45,936 nucleotides of DNA from Crenothrix sp. D3 (GTDB taxonomy: Bacteria > Pseudomonadota > Gammaproteobacteria > Methylococcales > Methylomonadaceae), in the NCBI GenBank assembly GCA_002134785.1, contig MBQZ01000021.1, forward strand, positions 1 through 45,936. The letters run 5' to 3'. Positions within the stretch are counted from its first letter, which is position 1. Each line of letters starts with the position of its first letter. The notes beneath the pieces are model-generated. The model was not told where the DNA came from, searched no databases, and saw only the letters and a list, made by a program, of their open reading frames with translations. The translations under genes were made by a program, and so were the position numbers. This document shows positions 44,493 through 45,936 of the stretch, piece by piece.

Positions 44493-44744
44493 TTGAGCGG
44501 TGTTAGACGTTGCGATGCAACGTCTCTACGGGAGCGGCTATCACCGATATTTGTGCGGAGCGAGTGGCAAAAACACGTTGACACTGGTGTTGGCTACGCC
44601 CTATCATTGCGGCGCTGTCACGGTGTGGCAGCGGGTTTTGACAGACTCGATAATCCAAACAGCACGCAACCGCTGAGGCGGTTTTTTTTGTGTGTCGCAT
44701 TCCGTTTTGCGGGATTGCTTAGGGAAGCCGTTAAGGCTTGCTGA
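44493..44744 (+). CDS. Doubtful 83-residue frame overlapping the immunity RNA (Ash-like)
   Basis: The frame MSGVRRCDATSLRERLSPIFVRSEWQKH... starts at TTG without a good ribosome site. It runs through the palindrome at 44502-44526, through a rho-independent terminator and into the 5' half of the C4-like RNA (VAFRFAGLLREAVKAC). Frames of this kind are often called 'Ash family'. I think most of this text follows from RNA structure constraint, but a short protein cannot be excluded. Confidence 0.25.
   Translation: MSGVRRCDATSLRERLSPIFVRSEWQKHVDTGVGYALSLRRCHGVAAGFDRLDNPNSTQPLRRFFLCVAFRFAGLLREAVKAC
44502..44526. repeat. Inverted repeat AGACGTTGC/GCAACGTCT
   Basis: TTAGACGTTGC-GAT-GCAACGTCTCTAC is a 9-10 bp hairpin at the beginning of the 44356-44835 non-coding region. 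It resembles the dispersed GACGTTGCATGCAACGTC repeats of other genomes. Confidence 0.6.
44638..44661 (+). promoter_or_regulatory. Upstream target sites of the C4-like RNA (b1 and a1)
   Basis: TTGACAGACT (44638-44647) is the exact complement of AGTCTGTCAA in the RNA (44756-44765). CCAAACA (44655-44661) is complementary to the hairpin loop TGTTTGG (44746-44752). This mirrors the a1/b1 (P1) or seqA (P4) sites upstream of the RNA in phage immunity regions. Confidence 0.75.
44668..44689 (+). terminator. Rho-independent terminator inside the immunity region
   Basis: AACCGC-TGAG-GCGGTT is followed by eight T (44682-44689). It lies between the upstream target sites and the C4-like RNA, so it could end transcripts early when the RNA pairs with the target. 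Confidence 0.85.
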
Positions 44745-44782
44745 GTGTTTGGCTCAGTCTGTCAACCTTAAGTCAATCCCGC
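44709..44782 (+). ncRNA. C4-type antisense RNA (phage P1 C4 / P4 CI-like)
   Basis: About 74 bases fold as a three-way junction. The closing stem is GCGGGATTGCTTAGGG (44709-44724) with CCTTAAGTCAATCCCGC (44766-44782), with one bulge and one mismatch. Hairpin one is AAGCC-GTTAA-GGCTT (44725-44739). Hairpin two is CTGAG-TGTTTGG-CTCAG (44741-44757). The loop and 5' arm GAGTGTTTGG pair with CCAAACACTC at 44820-44829; the 3' single strand AGTCTGTCAA pairs with sites at 44638 and 44792. This pattern of two target pairs on both sides of a three-stem RNA is that of C4 antisense RNA, which blocks translation of a leader ORF and causes early transcription stop. Confidence 0.8.
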
Positions 44783-44791
44783 GCCCGATGT

Positions 44792-44833
44792 TTGACAGCT
44801 TCGACGTGGGTTAAAACAACCAAACACTCGGAG
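44792..44833 (+). promoter_or_regulatory. Downstream target sites of the C4-like RNA (b2 and a2), overlapping a ribosome site
   Basis: TTGACAG (44792-44798) complements CTGTCAA of the RNA. CCAAACACTC (44820-44829), extended by GG through a G-U pair, complements the second hairpin. The second site runs into CGGAG (44829-44833), the ribosome site of the small ORF at 44836, so pairing would hide it. Confidence 0.75.
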
Positions 44834-44835
44834 TC

Positions 44836-44934
44836 ATGCTCATGACCGCTTTCTATACTCACGCCTTAAATCCGCTTGTCCATCCCTGTTTTGCAATGGC
44901 TGTTGTCCATTGGCACGCTACGCTGTCGCGCTAG
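44836..44934 (+). CDS. Small leader ORF, Icd-like position, 32 residues
   Basis: ATG 44836 (or 44842) follows CGGAG by 2 or 8 bases and encodes MLMTAFYTHALNPLVHPCFA and 12 more residues ending LSR. It sits where phage P1 has icd: directly behind the C4 target and before the next regulated gene, whose ribosome site AGGGGGA begins at the stop codon of this ORF. Translation of this ORF probably couples to the wHTH gene. The peptide itself is not one I can assign. Confidence 0.6.
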   Translation: MLMTAFYTHALNPLVHPCFAMAVVHWHATLSR

Positions 44935-44945
44935 GGGGATTGCTT

Positions 44946-45725
44946 ATGTCTACCGCTATCATTTGTCGCCCCAGTTGCGACCGTCATTTCACTAGCTTGC
45001 CGAATACCTTGTTTAATTTTGGCAATCATTATTCAGGGTTAAAGCCGCGTGATGTGGCGGTGCTGAATTATTTGTTGAGTAAGCCGACTAATAAACCGTG
45101 GACTTTGAATCGTCAGGCGATTGCGAATGCGGTTTGTATGGGGGTGAGTACGGTGAGTAAGGCTTTGCAAGCTCTGCAAGCGGTGGGTTTTGCCAGTTAT
45201 CAGCGTTTTGCCGATGGGCGCACGCAATGGACGATTAAAATCCCCGTCATATCACCACCTATTAAAAAACCAGATGCGGTAAAACCACAGCAGGTTTTGT
45301 GTACTGCTTTAGAAACAAATGAAAAAGCAGTTATTAATAAAACAACAACGTCCGTTGAATTGCCAACCCAGTTGACTAGCGACGAAGCACGTTTGGCACG
45401 CGTGGCGTTGGGTAAAATCGCGGATGAAAAAATGCAGTTGGCGATTGTGCTGATTTTAAAAACAGCGTTAGCAAAAGGCGGTATTAAATCGCCGCTGGCT
45501 TATTTAAATAGTTTGATTATGAAGGCGCGACAGGGTGAGTTGAGTGTTGTTGTGCCTAGTAATCCAGTGGATAAAAAAGCACGAGAAGAGGCGATTATTC
45601 GGGGGTTGATTGGTCGTAAAAAGTTGGCAATACAGGCAGATATTGAGAAATGGGGCTTTATTCATGTTGCGGGGCTGGGGAATTTTACGCGGGCGGATTT
45701 GAAATTGTATGGGTTGTTTTATTAG
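44946..45725 (+). CDS. Winged-helix (HTH_36-type) protein of a phage- or plasmid-like module
   Basis: The 259-residue soluble protein starts at ATG 44946 behind AGGGGGAT. Residues about 25-85 form a winged helix like those in plasmid or phage replication proteins (LKPRDVAVLNYLLSKPTNKPWTLNRQAIANAVCMGVSTVSKALQAL). The rest is a linker with many lysines (about 95-140) and a helical C-terminal part (DEARLARVALGKIADEKMQLAIVLILKTALAKGG, PLAYLNSLIMKARQG). It lies behind the C4-like RNA and leader ORF, so it is probably what that circuit controls, for example a replication initiator or antirepressor. No integrase, capsid or helicase gene is seen in the window. Confidence 0.75.
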   Translation: MSTAIICRPSCDRHFTSLPNTLFNFGNHYSGLKPRDVAVLNYLLSKPTNKPWTLNRQAIANAVCMGVSTVSKALQALQAVGFASYQRFADGRTQWTIKIPVISPPIKKPDAVKPQQVLCTALETNEKAVINKTTTSVELPTQLTSDEARLARVALGKIADEKMQLAIVLILKTALAKGGIKSPLAYLNSLIMKARQGELSVVVPSNPVDKKAREEAIIRGLIGRKKLAIQADIEKWGFIHVAGLGNFTRADLKLYGLFY

Positions 45726-45748
45726 GCGGCGTTATCAAAAGTTGGGTA

Positions 45749-45782
45749 GGGTGGGCAAGTAAAAAGATGCTTGCACACCCTA
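45749..45782. repeat. Inverted repeat after the winged-helix gene
   Basis: AGGGTGGGCAAG and CTTGCACACCCT pair with one mismatch around TAAAAAGATG. It may serve as the transcript end. The remaining bases to the window edge (45783-45936) include another GGTAGGGTACGCTGTGCGTC repeat fragment and AT-rich DNA, and I see no gene there. Confidence 0.6.
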
Positions 45783-45936
45783 AACAGTCAGGTAGGGTAC
45801 GCTGTGCGTCACTGCCATTAAGTTAAGCGAGTAAAGCAAAAAACATTTTATAATACAGTCATTTGAAACCTGATATGTGTAAAAAAACTGGATTATAGAA
45901 TTGAATCGAAAGCTGATGAGTAGCGAGAGCTTTAAA

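Noticed and set aside
44503..44700. 65-codon minus-strand frame in the immunity region
   Set aside because: It runs through the terminator and the hairpin repeat, and no protein family is recognisable.

Overview
The window looks like the replication-origin region of a gammaproteobacterial chromosome with roughly mid-40s % G+C (by eye). The evidence is the gene order thrS-infC-rpmI-rplT, asmA-mutY-yggX and yraN-diaA-dolP, an 804-residue GyrB with the Gram-negative insert, RsmJ, YbiB/TrpD2, Blc and parS sites of the proteobacterial type. I cannot name the genus. The two-component pair and the dispersed repeats would suit a large-genome Methylococcales or Thiotrichales member, but that is only a guess.

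Left arm (1-20.1 kb, mostly minus strand). An IS630-type transposase start at the edge abuts a truncated filamentous-haemagglutinin-like TpsA gene, preceded by its TpsB outer-membrane transporter. Then come a NarL-type response regulator and histidine kinase, a CstA-type transporter with its small YbdD-like partner (plus strand), and a frameshifted IS1-family element. The translation operon thrS-infC-rpmI-rplT follows, with infC starting at ATC. Next are tRNA-Val(GAC), parE, the operon asmA-mutY-yggX-small gene, and a 2-Cys peroxiredoxin divergent from a sigma-54 activator.

Origin (21.66-22.0 kb). Ten DnaA boxes, seven of them exact TTATCCACA, are arranged convergently and followed by AT-rich DNA and dnaN. 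Gene orientation flips here: left genes are mainly minus and right genes mainly plus, as expected for a bidirectional origin. dnaA is not next to it, and recF is absent between dnaN and gyrB. That interval instead holds a Uma2 protein, HicBA, an unknown membrane protein and VapBC, bounded by three perfect 16-bp parS sites.

Right arm (28.9-45.9 kb). A probable type II restriction-modification pair overlaps a TetR gene tail-to-tail. Then come tRNA-Asp and a plus-strand run (CDGSH protein, CYTH protein, coiled-coil protein, repeat protein, rsmJ, Rieske ferredoxin, sodB). A minus-strand group follows (ybiB/trpD2, cyoE, RNase T2), then blc (+), then a flavin oxidase, dolP, diaA and yraN (-). The last part is accessory: an AT-rich gene fusing a GHKL ATPase to a PD-(D/E)XK-like nuclease end (possible phage defence), then a module matching the phage P1/P4 immunity RNA design (C4 antisense RNA with two upstream and two downstream complementary sites), a small leader ORF and a winged-helix protein.

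Most unusual signals: the C4/CI-type RNA circuit without a visible phage, the GHKL-nuclease fusion, the oriC/parS region with dnaA and recF missing, rare start codons for infC (ATC) and possibly parE (CTG), and mobile palindromes inserted in frame into the TpsA signal sequence.
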